DNA of 22,429 nucleotides, from NCBI GenBank assembly GCA_036381125.1, contig DASVDK010000108.1, positions 1 to 22,429 on the forward strand, given 5' to 3'. The position numbers were made by a program, and so were the translations under genes. Source of the stretch: DASVDK01 sp036381125 [NCBI: Thermodesulfobacteriota bacterium] (GTDB lineage Bacteria > DASVDK01). Below the pieces are notes generated by a model, which saw only the letters and a program-made list of their open reading frames with translations, was not told the origin of the DNA and searched no databases. Of this stretch, positions 1 to 8,740 are shown piece by piece (position 1 is the first letter of the stretch; each line of letters begins with the position of its first letter).

Positions 1-1363
1 CCCCGCCTCCGGCGTCCACGAGATCGACCGGCTCCGGAACGGGGAGGAGACGCAGGGCGAGGGCGGCCGGCGCCGGCCCCAACGGCTCGCGGCCGCCGTC
101 CGCGCCATCGACGGCGGGCAGGCCGCCGTCCGCTCCACGGCTGCCCGGCGCCGCCAGTTCCTCGACCCGTGCCGGCACCCACGCCACTCGCTCCTCGGGC
201 AGGAACCGCGCGGCCAGCGTCGGGCGGACGACCGATCCCGCCCCGAAGGCCGCCTCGAGTCGCGCGAGGGCCCGGGCAAGGGCCGCCTCCCCCTCGTCCT
301 GCCGCCGCGCGTAGAGGCGGAGCTGGCGGGCCACGGCCGGAGCCACCTTCGAGGCGACCACCCGCACCGATCGCAGGGGGGCCGGGAAGGGGGTGCGCTC
401 GAGCCAGAGCCGCACGAGGTCCAGGAGAGACCGGGCGTCGAGCGTCGGCTCGGCGGGCGCGAGGCGGTGGACCACCTTCGTCCGCTCGGCGTCCTCGAGG
501 TCGGCCTCGATGGTCATCTCGGCCAGGGCCAGGCGGGCCCCGGCCACCCGGTCGAGGAGGCCGTCCACGAGCCCCTTCAGGAGGAAGAGGAGCGGCTCGA
601 GCGACTCGACCGGGCTCTCGAGGTCGAGCGCGGCGTCGGCCGGGTCGCGCGGCAGGGCCGCCGCGGTGGGGCGCGTCCCGGGAGCGAGCCACTCCCCGCG
701 GCAGAGCCGCTCGAGCCGCTCGCCCTCGGGTCCCAGGCGGCGGGCGAGCGTGCCGCGCGGCAGCCGCGCGATCTCGCCGGCGGCCGTGATGCCGAGCAGC
801 TCGAGGAGCGCCCGTGCCTGGTCGCCGAGGTCGAGTTCGGCCACGGCGACCGCCGCGAGCAGCCTCGCGTCGCCGCCCGGAGCGATCGGCCCCAGATCGC
901 GCCGCGCCGCGATCCATGCCGCGAAGGGGTGTCCCGCCACGGCCACCCGCGCCGGCAGCCCGAGCGCGGCGAGCGCCCCGCGAACCCGGGTGGCGTAGTC
1001 GCGCTCGTCGGCGATCAGGCGGTCCATCCCGGCGAGGCCGAGGAAGAAGGCGCCGCGGTGGTCGGTGGCGAGCCTGGGGGCGTGAGCGGCCAGGACGCCG
1101 AGCGCCTCCGCCTCGGCCGCCGCGCGCTCCTCGGGGAGCGGCGGGTGGGCGGCGAGCCCCGCGCAGAGCACGCTCGCCTGGGCGAGCGTCATGCCGGGCC
1201 GAACGCCGGCCCGTTCGGCGGCGGGCGTCGCCTCGCGGACGAGGACCGGCGACTCGGCCAGGTCGGCGATGACGACCGGCCGCCGCCAGAGCGAAGGCCC
1301 CTCGCGCCGGGCGAGGAGGACCAGCTCAAACCGTGGTATCCAGGCGCAGGCGGTCCGGGTCAT
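1..1363 (-). CDS. imuB: ImuB-like Y-family polymerase homologue (partial, C-terminus beyond window start)
   Basis: 454 codons are visible; the frame stays open to the left edge. In the family, ImuB is a catalytically inactive Y-family paralogue that bridges the beta clamp and the error-prone DnaE2 polymerase in damage-induced mutagenesis. The N-terminus reads MTRTACAWIPRFELVLLARR, matching the ImuB style, and lacks the DxD...FF catalytic motif of active Y-family enzymes. The second acidic motif (S-x-D-E) is replaced by a GAFFLGLAGMDRL segment. A helix-hairpin-helix-like stretch (LLGITAAGEIARLPRGTLAR) follows, and then a little-finger-like region. The ATG start lies 38 nt inside the 3' end of imuA and is chosen because the conserved WIPRFEL segment precedes imuA's stop in this frame. 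Translational coupling to imuA is likely. No dnaE2 is visible; by known gene order it would lie beyond position 1. Confidence 0.85.
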   Translation of the reverse strand, partial: MTRTACAWIPRFELVLLARREGPSLWRRPVVIADLAESPVLVREATPAAERAGVRPGMTLAQASVLCAGLAAHPPLPEERAAAEAEALGVLAAHAPRLATDHRGAFFLGLAGMDRLIADERDYATRVRGALAALGLPARVAVAGHPFAAWIAARRDLGPIAPGGDARLLAAVAVAELDLGDQARALLELLGITAAGEIARLPRGTLARRLGPEGERLERLCRGEWLAPGTRPTAAALPRDPADAALDLESPVESLEPLLFLLKGLVDGLLDRVAGARLALAEMTIEADLEDAERTKVVHRLAPAEPTLDARSLLDLVRLWLERTPFPAPLRSVRVVASKVAPAVARQLRLYARRQDEGEAALARALARLEAAFGAGSVVRPTLAARFLPEERVAWVPARVEELAAPGSRGADGGLPAVDGADGGREPLGPAPAALALRLLPVPEPVDLVDAGGG

Positions 1364-2213
1364 GGTGCGGGGCGACGAACGTGCGGCCGCCCGGGCCGCG
1401 CTTGTACCGGGCGACGCCCACCTCGAGGACGGGCGAGTCGTGGCGCCGGCGGACCGCGAGGCGCAGGCCCACGAGCGCGCCGATCGAGGCGGCCCCCTCG
1501 GGCCGCCCGGAGAGGAAGACGAGGACCGCACCGCCGCGCTCGGCGAGACGGTGCAGGCGCGTGACGCGCGCCTCGCGCGGGCCCGCGCGGGAGACGAGGT
1601 CCACGACGACCAGGTCGACCGCGCCGGCCGTGCCGAGGAGGATGTCGGCCGCACGGCAGGCGGCGTCGTCGTCCGGTGTGCGGACGACCACGAGACGGTC
1701 CACCGGACCGCCCGCCTCGAGGGGGACGAGCGGCCAGAAGCCGGCGCCCGGGTCCACCCAGGCGGCGCGCCCACCGGCCGCGAGGACGCCCTGCGCCATG
1801 CCGAGGGCGAGCGTGGCCTTCCCCGAGGAGACCCCACCGCAGACCTCCACCACCTCGCCTCGCGGCAGCCCTCCGCCGAGGAACCGGTCGAGGTCGGCAA
1901 GCCCCGTCGGCAGACGCTCGACGGGGGCGAGCGGCCCCGGCGCCGGCAGCGGTACGGGCGGCCGCGGGCGGGCGGCGACCGCCGCCGGCGCGGCCTCGTC
2001 GTCGCGCACCACCACGAGCGGCGGGCGGACCGCCATCCGCTCCGGCCCCGGCGCGGGGGCCCCACGGAACCGGAGGTTCCGCGGGGTGCCGTTGCCGGGC
2101 GCCGCTGCCGGCGCCGACCTCGAGGAGACCGCCCGGAAGGCGGCCCGCGCCACCGCGCGCGGCACCGGCGCGAAGAGGGAGAGCTGGGCGGCCGCGCTCA
2201 TCGCCCGCTCCAT
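1326..2213 (-). CDS. imuA: ImuA-like RecA-fold ATPase
   Basis: 295 aa. ImuA proteins are RecA-related partners of ImuB and DnaE2 in translesion mutagenesis. Seen here: a proline/alanine-rich N-terminal tail, then the RecA-type entry ERLPTGLADLDRFLGGGLPRG and a Walker A-like loop GGVSSGKAT. A hydrophobic Walker B-like strand VDLVVVDLV and the C-terminal LRLAVRRRHDSPVLEVGVAR, typical of ImuA/SulA-like RecA folds, come later. The ATG at 2213 is chosen because the frame further upstream runs antisense through the antitoxin gene; a second in-frame ATG lies at 2201. The gene overlaps imuB by 38 nt and is divergent from the toxin-antitoxin pair, with only about 42 nt between the starts. Assignment to ImuA rather than another RecA paralogue rests on the imuB neighbour. 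Confidence 0.82.
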   Translation of the reverse strand: MERAMSAAAQLSLFAPVPRAVARAAFRAVSSRSAPAAAPGNGTPRNLRFRGAPAPGPERMAVRPPLVVVRDDEAAPAAVAARPRPPVPLPAPGPLAPVERLPTGLADLDRFLGGGLPRGEVVEVCGGVSSGKATLALGMAQGVLAAGGRAAWVDPGAGFWPLVPLEAGGPVDRLVVVRTPDDDAACRAADILLGTAGAVDLVVVDLVSRAGPREARVTRLHRLAERGGAVLVFLSGRPEGAASIGALVGLRLAVRRRHDSPVLEVGVARYKRGPGGRTFVAPHHDPDRLRLDTTV

Positions 2214-2255
2214 CGAATATGGCTCGGGTATGGCGGAGTATGGTACGCTGCCTGC
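2214..2255. promoter_or_regulatory. Divergent promoter region with three TATGG repeats
   Basis: This 42-nt gap separates the imuA start (minus) and the antitoxin start (plus). It holds TATGG three times, at 2218-2222, 2229-2233 and 2239-2243, spaced 11 and 10 bp apart, so on one helix face. Ribbon-helix-helix antitoxins commonly bind short tandem repeats, so this could be the antitoxin operator; it would also control imuA. A weak minus-strand promoter (TTGACC at 2258-2263, CATACT at 2237-2242, 15-bp spacer) is possible but not convincing. Confidence 0.4.
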
Positions 2256-2546
2256 GTGGTCAAGATGACGTTCACCCTCGACGACGAGACCGTCCGGCGC
2301 CTGCGCGAGCTGGCCGCCCGGCTCGACCGCCCGCAGAGCTACGTGGTGCGGGAGGCCATCCGGGAGTACGGCACGCGGGGCAGCGCCTCCGGCAAGCTGA
2401 GCGAGACGGAGCGCGCGCGGCTGCTCTACATCATGGACCACCTCCTGCCGAAGCTTCCGAAGCGACCCCAGAAGGAAGCCGATGCCGAACTGCGGGAGAT
2501 CCGCCGGGCCAGGCGCCACGGCGGGCGGCTCCACCCGGTCGAATGA
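2256..2546 (+). CDS. Ribbon-helix-helix (CopG/VapB-like) antitoxin
   Basis: 96 aa from the GTG at 2256 (MVKMTFTLDDETVRRLRELA), or 93 aa from the ATG at 2265. The GTG is preferred because MVKMTFTLD starts are common in this family; neither start has a good ribosome site. Residues about 3-40 form a ribbon-helix-helix DNA-binding domain: a short beta strand MTFTLDD, helix ETVRRLRELAARL and helix PQSYVVREAIREY. The remaining 50 residues are a charged tail ending LREIRRARRHGGRLHPVE, the part expected to bind and neutralise the toxin. The stop overlaps the vapC-like start (ATGA), as is usual for type II toxin-antitoxin pairs. It probably represses its own promoter through the TATGG repeats just upstream. 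Confidence 0.85.
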   Translation: MVKMTFTLDDETVRRLRELAARLDRPQSYVVREAIREYGTRGSASGKLSETERARLLYIMDHLLPKLPKRPQKEADAELREIRRARRHGGRLHPVE

Positions 2547-2914
2547 TCCACCTCGACACGTCGGCGCTCGTCGGTGCGATCGCCGGCGAACGGCCTGCGG
2601 AGTCTCGCCTGTACGAGTTGATCGATCGCGGCGAGCAGATCTCGATCAGCTCACCCGTCCTCTACGAATGGCTCCGCGGGCCTCGACGGCCCGGGGAGCT
2701 GACGATCCAGGAGGCGCTCTTCCCGCCGGAAACCGTCGTGGCCTTCGGGCCCCTGGAGGCGGCGCTCGCCGCCGATCTCTACCGGAAGGTGAGGCGCGCC
2801 CGACTGCGGACCGTCGACCTGGTCGTCGCCGCCTGCGCCATCTCGCACGGCGCCGCGCTCTGGACCCTGAACCCGAAGGACTTCCGGGACATCCCGGGGC
2901 TCGTGCTCGTTTGA
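2543..2914 (+). CDS. PIN-domain (VapC-type) ribonuclease toxin
   Basis: 123 aa. VapC toxins are Mg-dependent endoribonucleases that cut tRNA or rRNA and stop translation when the antitoxin is lost. The PIN acidic set is visible: D5 in MIHLDTSALVGAI, E42 in VLYEWLRG, D92 in RTVDLVVAACAI, and N110/D113 in LNPKDF. These positions and the length match complete VapC proteins, so the enzyme looks intact. The ATG overlaps the antitoxin stop by 4 nt, so the two genes should be translationally coupled. The cellular RNA target cannot be read from the sequence. The pair sits in a minus-strand damage-tolerance region and is read in the opposite direction, as expected for an inserted module. Confidence 0.88.
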   Translation: MIHLDTSALVGAIAGERPAESRLYELIDRGEQISISSPVLYEWLRGPRRPGELTIQEALFPPETVVAFGPLEAALAADLYRKVRRARLRTVDLVVAACAISHGAALWTLNPKDFRDIPGLVLV

Positions 2915-2933
2915 GATCGAGGCCATTCGTGTC

Positions 2934-3110
2934 ATGCCGATGCGGCAACCGCCCAAGAAGATGAGTCCGAAGGAGACTCGCCGGATGCTCGCCCTGTCCG
3001 ACAGGTTCGTCGCGACGATTCCTCCGAGGCCGCGCGAAGAGGTCGAAGCCGATCTCCGGGAGATCCGCCTGGCGAGGCGGCACGGCGGCCGCCGCCACCC
3101 TGTCTCCTAG
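2934..3110 (+). CDS. Orphan antitoxin-tail ORF (58 aa, no DNA-binding domain)
   Basis: 58 codons from the ATG at 2934 to the TAG ending at 3110, 19 nt after the VapC-like gene. The last 50 residues align without gaps to the last 50 of the ribbon-helix-helix antitoxin: KMSPKETRRMLALSDRF against KLSETERARLLYIMDHL, then RPREEVEADLREIRLARRHG against RPQKEADAELREIRRARRHG. The N-terminal half (MPMRQPPK) has no ribbon-helix-helix domain. It therefore looks like a duplicated toxin-neutralising tail without the DNA-binding part. It could be a relic of a second toxin-antitoxin locus, or a working accessory antitoxin that binds toxin but not operator. The ribosome site is weak. Its stop lies 3 nt from the convergent stop of the 202-aa gene. 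The homology is seen directly; function is inferred. Confidence 0.6.
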   Translation: MPMRQPPKKMSPKETRRMLALSDRFVATIPPRPREEVEADLREIRLARRHGGRRHPVS

Positions 3111-3113
3111 CCC

Positions 3114-3722
3114 CTACCCCACCTTCCGCATCTCCGCCGTGACCGGCCGGTCGTCGTCGAACCGGAGGTGGAGGTCGGCCATGGCGGCTATCCGCGGGAC
3201 GAAGGCCGCGCGGGGGCCGCGGGCCGCGACCGCCGGCAGGTCGGGGCAGACGACGAGAGCCGAGCGCGGGGGGGCGCCGAGCGTCGCGAGGGCGCGCACG
3301 ATGCGGTCGAGGAGGTCGCCCTCCTCGGCCCACATGAGGTCGTCGCGGCCGAGGAGATCGAGCGGCCCGAGGAGCAGCGTGTGCCTGCCGGCCTCCTGTA
3401 CCGCGTCGGCCGACGCGGCCTCGAGGAAGGCGGCCACCTGATAGGGAGTGGCCGCGTACGCCACGTGGACGCGGGCGGCGAGGTCGCGCGGCGCCTCGCC
3501 GGTGAAGCCGGCAACCTCGGTGAGACAGGCGGCGTCCACGCACCCCGCGCCGTCCACCACCACCAGGGGCGAGGGGGGCGCGACGCGCGCGACGAGCCAG
3601 GCGAAGCCGGCCGCAAGCAGGCTGCGCGGCCCCGTGAGGAGCCGGAGGCCTGGATCGGCCAGCATGGCGAGAGGATCTCGGGTCACGACGGGGAAACGCG
3701 ACGCGGTCAGGACCAGGTCCAT
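3114..3722 (-). CDS. Unknown protein upstream of imuAB, possibly a degenerate RecA-fold protein
   Basis: 202 aa, not recognised with certainty. The order of hydrophobic strands resembles a RecA/Rad55-type core: [14 protein letters not shown], then [50 protein letters not shown] and finally [10 protein letters not shown]. No Walker A GxxxxGKT loop is present, so ATP binding by the usual route is doubtful. The start is well supported: GAGAGGTGAGG stands just before the ATG and a TTGACA/TATGCT promoter lies about 35-65 nt upstream. It points the same way as imuA-imuB, with the toxin-antitoxin module between them, so it may once have been the first gene of a mutagenesis operon. That role is an inference from position and fold impression only. 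Confidence 0.55.
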   Translation of the reverse strand: MDLVLTASRFPVVTRDPLAMLADPGLRLLTGPRSLLAAGFAWLVARVAPPSPLVVVDGAGCVDAACLTEVAGFTGEAPRDLAARVHVAYAATPYQVAAFLEAASADAVQEAGRHTLLLGPLDLLGRDDLMWAEEGDLLDRIVRALATLGAPPRSALVVCPDLPAVAARGPRAAFVPRIAAMADLHLRFDDDRPVTAEMRKVG

Positions 3723-3758
3723 GCCTCACCTCTCTCACCACACCAAGCAAGCAGGGCC

Positions 3759-3787
3759 AGCATACGGCACGTATGAGCAGGTGTCAA
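3759..3787 (-). promoter_or_regulatory. Sigma-70 promoter for the 202-aa unknown gene
   Basis: On the minus strand, TTGACA (3782-3787) and TATGCT (3759-3764) are separated by exactly 17 bp. The predicted transcript would begin near 3752, leaving about a 30-nt leader with a purine-rich ribosome site before the ATG at 3722. A palindrome at 3761-3775 lies between and over these elements. Confidence 0.6.
3761..3775. promoter_or_regulatory. Perfect palindromic operator CATACG-GCA-CGTATG
   Basis: The 6-bp arms are exact inverted repeats around a 3-bp spacer. The site covers most of the spacer and part of the -10 box of the minus-strand promoter, the classic place for a repressor. It also contains the upstream candidate ATG (3773) of the sigma-54 activator, which argues for a later start of that gene. 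The regulator is not identified; it does not match the GAACN4GTTC or CTGTN8ACAG LexA consensus. Confidence 0.55.
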
Positions 3788-3826
3788 GTGAACACGATCT
3801 GGCCACTTCCGGGTCCGGCTGAGAGA

Positions 3827-5932
<2,106 letters not shown>

Positions 5933-5947
<15 letters not shown>

Positions 5948-5966
5948 CGCTCGACGAGTGCTGACG
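5933..5966 (+). repeat. 17-bp tandem duplication across the activator stop codon
   Basis: CTCGAAGAGTGCTGACG (5933-5949) is followed immediately by CTCGACGAGTGCTGACG (5950-5966), differing in one base. The first copy encodes the last residues and TGA stop of the activator; the second lies just after it. This looks like a slippage duplication and leaves the protein end unchanged. Confidence 0.75.
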
Positions 5967-6006
5967 GTCTCTTGCACGCGTCCGCGTCGCGGGTCATCCT
6001 GTCGCC

Positions 6007-6999
6007 ATGCGATGCCTTGCCCGTGCCTCCGTCTTTGCGGTCCTCTTCCTCATCGCTCCCGCCGCTCCGGCCCTCGCCCAGTCCGAAGTCGCCGGATGGC
6101 TCTCCCCGCGCATCGGCGGCCTCGCGCCGCGCGCCGACTACCGGATCGGGCAGCTGGACGACCGGCCCGTGCACGGGCGCGGCGGCCAGCTCGGGGCGAC
6201 GCGGCACGAGTTCACGCTCCTGGTACCGGTCGCGCAGGGCGACGTGGGCGAGTGGTCCGTCTCGTTCCGCGGTCGCCTCGACGACGTGGACACCGGCGTG
6301 CGCCTGCCCGACACGGGCGACCCGTTTCCCGACGAGCTGTGGGACCTGCGGGCGGGCGTGACCTACCGGCGGCGCGTGCGCCGGGACTGGATCGGGACGC
6401 TCAGCGTGACGGGCGGCTCGGCGAGCGACAGGCCCTTCGCGAGCCTCGACGAGGTGATCGCCTCGGCAACGGCGCTCCTCCGGATCCCGCACGGATACTC
6501 CAACGCCTGGGTGGCCGGCCTCACCTGGTCGAACGACCGCGCCTTCCTCAACTACGTGCCGATCCCGCTCGTCGGGTACTGGTACCAGCCCGTGCCGGAC
6601 CTCCTCCTCTTCGCCGGGGTGCCGTTCCTCCTGATCCGCACGAAGCCGGTCGAGCCGCTCACCTTCCAGGTCAGCTACTTCCCGACCACGCGGGTCAGTG
6701 CGCAGCTCACGTACGACGTCACGCAGCGCCTGGCGCTCTACGCCCACTTCCGGACCGACGAGGTCCGCTACCTGCGGGCCGACCGCGAGCGCCGGCGCGA
6801 CGGCCTCACCTTCCTCGACAGCCGGGTGGCGGGGGGCGTGCGCCTCGCGCTCGGCCGGCAGGTCGCGCTCGACCTCTCCGCAGGGTACGCCTTCGACAAG
6901 ATCGTCTACGAGGGCGAGGACTTCGACGACCGCGACCAGAACCGCCTGAACATCGGCGACGGCCTCTACTGGGCCGCCTCGCTCTCCGCCAGGTTCTGA
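6007..6999 (+). CDS. Outer-membrane beta-barrel protein (DUF6268-like)
   Basis: 330 aa. The start gives a clear Sec signal peptide: basic MRCLARAS, a hydrophobic core, and a cleavage site near APALAQS (about residue 24). The mature part alternates polar and hydrophobic residues in many short strands with turns (for example EFTLLVPVAQGDVGEWSVSF, VAGLTWSNDRAFLNYVPIPL, RLALYAHFRTDEVRYLRADR) and ends in phenylalanine, the usual outer-membrane assembly signal. A role as a porin or structural barrel is inferred; no substrate can be named. The DUF6268 suggestion comes from general resemblance and has not been searched. It follows the sigma-54 activator by 59 nt in the same direction, so it may be cotranscribed with it or be its target, although no good -24/-12 promoter was found. 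Confidence 0.7.
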   Translation: MRCLARASVFAVLFLIAPAAPALAQSEVAGWLSPRIGGLAPRADYRIGQLDDRPVHGRGGQLGATRHEFTLLVPVAQGDVGEWSVSFRGRLDDVDTGVRLPDTGDPFPDELWDLRAGVTYRRRVRRDWIGTLSVTGGSASDRPFASLDEVIASATALLRIPHGYSNAWVAGLTWSNDRAFLNYVPIPLVGYWYQPVPDLLLFAGVPFLLIRTKPVEPLTFQVSYFPTTRVSAQLTYDVTQRLALYAHFRTDEVRYLRADRERRRDGLTFLDSRVAGGVRLALGRQVALDLSAGYAFDKIVYEGEDFDDRDQNRLNIGDGLYWAASLSARF

Positions 7000-7261
7000 C
7001 CTCGTTCGACGGGTACGGCTCGGTGGCCGGCGAGCGCGGAGCCCCGCACGCCGGCCTCGACGAGGGCTCCGGCCGAAGGACGGCCGCGGCGGATGCGGAG
7101 GCCGGGCCTGTCGATTCCTGGACACCTGACTGTCGACAAATCGACACCACCTCGGTGTCGACCATATCTCTCTAAGGCATATCCAACACTTATGGCACGG
7201 CACGGCGGTTGCGATCGGCTTGTGCGAGTTCGCACGAGCGTGGCGGAGGTCCCTCGACGCG
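7000..7261. other. Intergenic region with clustered TGTCGA motifs
   Basis: About 260 nt without a convincing gene between the barrel protein and the efflux operon. It is less GC-rich near 7130-7195 than its surroundings. It contains the TGTCGA cluster and hairpin described separately, and presumably the efflux operon promoter, but no clear -35/-10 pair could be assigned. Confidence 0.5.
7109..7161. repeat. Cluster of four TGTCGA motifs with overlapping hairpins
   Basis: TGTCGA occurs at 7109-7114, 7131-7136 and 7156-7161, and inverted (TCGACA) at 7141-7146. Two hairpins share the 7141 arm: TGTCGA-CAAA-TCGACA (7131-7146) and the stronger 8-bp stem TCGACACC-ACCTC-GGTGTCGA (7141-7161). No T-run follows, so a simple terminator is unlikely. 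A regulator operator upstream of the efflux operon, or mutually exclusive RNA stems, are alternatives. Confidence 0.45.
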
Positions 7262-7498
7262 ATGAGCCAGCAGGCCGTGGAGCGCGCCCTGGGGCGACTG
7301 GTAACGGACCCGGCCTTTCGGCGCCGGTTCTACCGGGAGCCGGAACGGGCGAGCCTCGAGCTGGGGCTCGACCTCTCGGCCGGGGAACTGGAGGCGTTGC
7401 AGCGCGTTCCCTGCCTCGCCCTGGCCGAGCTTGCGGCGCGTCTCGACGATCGGCTCCGTCGCCTCTCCCTGCCCGACGAGCCGGCCACGGACGACTGA
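7262..7498 (+). CDS. Small Os1348/NHLP-clan-like protein
   Basis: 78 aa from the ATG at 7262. The sequence MSQQAVERALGRLVTDPAFR, then RFYREPERASLELGLDLSAGEL, resembles the short alpha-helical Os1348/Nif11-type domains, which in other genomes appear as leader or small accessory proteins. No catalytic motif or modified-peptide core is visible; the C-terminus is simply charged (RRLSLPDEPATDD). A GGAGG lies about 12 nt before the ATG, slightly far. An upstream GTG at 7220 would add 14 residues without family resemblance. The gene ends 16 nt before the efflux adaptor, so it is probably the first gene of that operon. Its function is unknown; the family call comes from memory of the pattern. Confidence 0.6.
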   Translation: MSQQAVERALGRLVTDPAFRRRFYREPERASLELGLDLSAGELEALQRVPCLALAELAARLDDRLRRLSLPDEPATDD

Positions 7499-7514
7499 CG
7501 CGGATGGAGACGAC

Positions 7515-8738
7515 ATGGTGGTGAAGCGCAAGGGACTCGTCCTGGCGCCGCTCGCGGCGCTTTTCCTCGCGGCCTGCGGCGCCTCCGAGGCGACGATGGA
7601 GCCGTCGTCAGCGGCCGCGCCCGCGCCTCCCGTCCGCGTCACGGCGGTGGCCGCCGAGTTGCGCCGCGAGCCGGCGACGCTCGACGTGACCGGCACGCTC
7701 GTCGCCGACGCGAAGACCGACGTGGCAGCCGAGGTTCCCGGCCGGGTGCTCGAGGTGCTCGTCGAGCGCGGCCAGCCCGTCGCGGCCGGGCAGGTGCTCG
7801 CGCGGCTCGACCCCCGCGACGCCGAGAACCAGCTCGCCGAGGCGGAGGCCAACGTGGCACAGACCCGCGCGCGGCTGGGCCTCGAGGAGGGGCAGGCGTT
7901 CGATCCGAACGCGACGCCCGACGTCCGGCAGCAGCGCGTGGCGCTCGAGCGCCGGCGGCTCGACTTCGAGCGCTTCGAGCAGCTCCTCGAGGAGGGCATC
8001 GTGTCGCGCTCCGAGTACGACCTCCGGCGCACCGATTACCTCGCGGCGAAGGAGCAGCTCGACGCCACCGTGAACCAGATGCGCCAGCTCTACCAGACGC
8101 TCAAGAGCCAGCAGGCGGTCGCCGCCATGCGGCGCAAGGCGCTGGCCGACACGGTGATCCGCGCCCCCTACGCGGGGCTCGTGGCCGAGAAGCAGATCGA
8201 CGTCGGGCAGTACGTGGACAGGGGGGACAGGATCGCGACGATCGTCCGCATCCACCCGCTCCGGATCGAGCTCGCGATCCCCGAGACGGCCGTGTCCTCC
8301 GTCCGGCGCGGGCAGAAGGTCTCCTTCGCCGTGCAGACCTATCCGGACCGCCGCTTCGACGGCACGGTCAAGTACGTCGGGCCGTCGCTCGACCCGAACT
8401 CGCGCGCGCTCGTCGCCGAGGCCGTCGTCCCGAACCAGGACGGCACGCTGAAGCCCGGGCTCTTCGCCACGGCGCGCGTCGAGCTGCCGGCGATGCGCGA
8501 GTCGGTCGTCGTGCCGGCCGCGGCGGTTCGCACCGACGCGGGCGTGTCGCGCGTCTTCGTCCTGGCCGGCGGCCGGGCGGATCTGCGGGTCGTGCAGGTC
8601 GGCGATCGGACGGGCGACCTCGTGGAGATCGTGCGGGGGGTCGAGGCGGGCGAGCGGGTCGTCACCCGGGGCCTCGAGCAGGTCAGCGACGGCGCGGCGG
8701 TCGCCGAGGTCGCGGCAGCCGCCGCCCGGGTCGAATAG
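7515..8738 (+). CDS. RND efflux periplasmic adaptor (HlyD/MexA-type lipoprotein)
   Basis: 407 aa. Membrane-fusion proteins link the inner-membrane RND pump to an outer-membrane channel. The N-terminus MVVKRKGLVLAPLAALFLAA is followed by Cys21 in a lipobox (LAAC), so the mature protein should be lipid-anchored in the periplasm. A biotinyl-lipoyl-like half-motif (VPGRVLEVLVERGQPVAAGQ, then VLARLDP) is followed by an alpha-helical hairpin (about residues 100-205). The second half-motif is IRAPYAGLVAEKQIDVGQYV, and beta-barrel and membrane-proximal domains follow, ending at RGLEQVSDGAAV. The ATG at 7515 has GGAGA 5 nt upstream and gives a proper signal peptide. It stops 2 nt before the pump gene. 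No outer-membrane TolC partner gene is in the window. Confidence 0.92.
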   Translation: MVVKRKGLVLAPLAALFLAACGASEATMEPSSAAAPAPPVRVTAVAAELRREPATLDVTGTLVADAKTDVAAEVPGRVLEVLVERGQPVAAGQVLARLDPRDAENQLAEAEANVAQTRARLGLEEGQAFDPNATPDVRQQRVALERRRLDFERFEQLLEEGIVSRSEYDLRRTDYLAAKEQLDATVNQMRQLYQTLKSQQAVAAMRRKALADTVIRAPYAGLVAEKQIDVGQYVDRGDRIATIVRIHPLRIELAIPETAVSSVRRGQKVSFAVQTYPDRRFDGTVKYVGPSLDPNSRALVAEAVVPNQDGTLKPGLFATARVELPAMRESVVVPAAAVRTDAGVSRVFVLAGGRADLRVVQVGDRTGDLVEIVRGVEAGERVVTRGLEQVSDGAAVAEVAAAAARVE

Positions 8739-8740
8739 CG

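Noticed and set aside
467-1564. Plus-strand open frames across the imuB region
   Set aside because: The minus strand gives a coherent ImuB sequence throughout; the plus-strand frames are R/G/A/P-rich shadows.
5961-5980. Possible sigma-54 promoter before the outer-membrane barrel gene
   Set aside because: The -24 element reads GA and not GG, and the spacing to the -12 GC is one base short.
7141-7161. Rho-independent terminator after the barrel gene
   Set aside because: A strong 8-bp stem exists but no T-run follows, and it is more than 140 nt from the stop codon.
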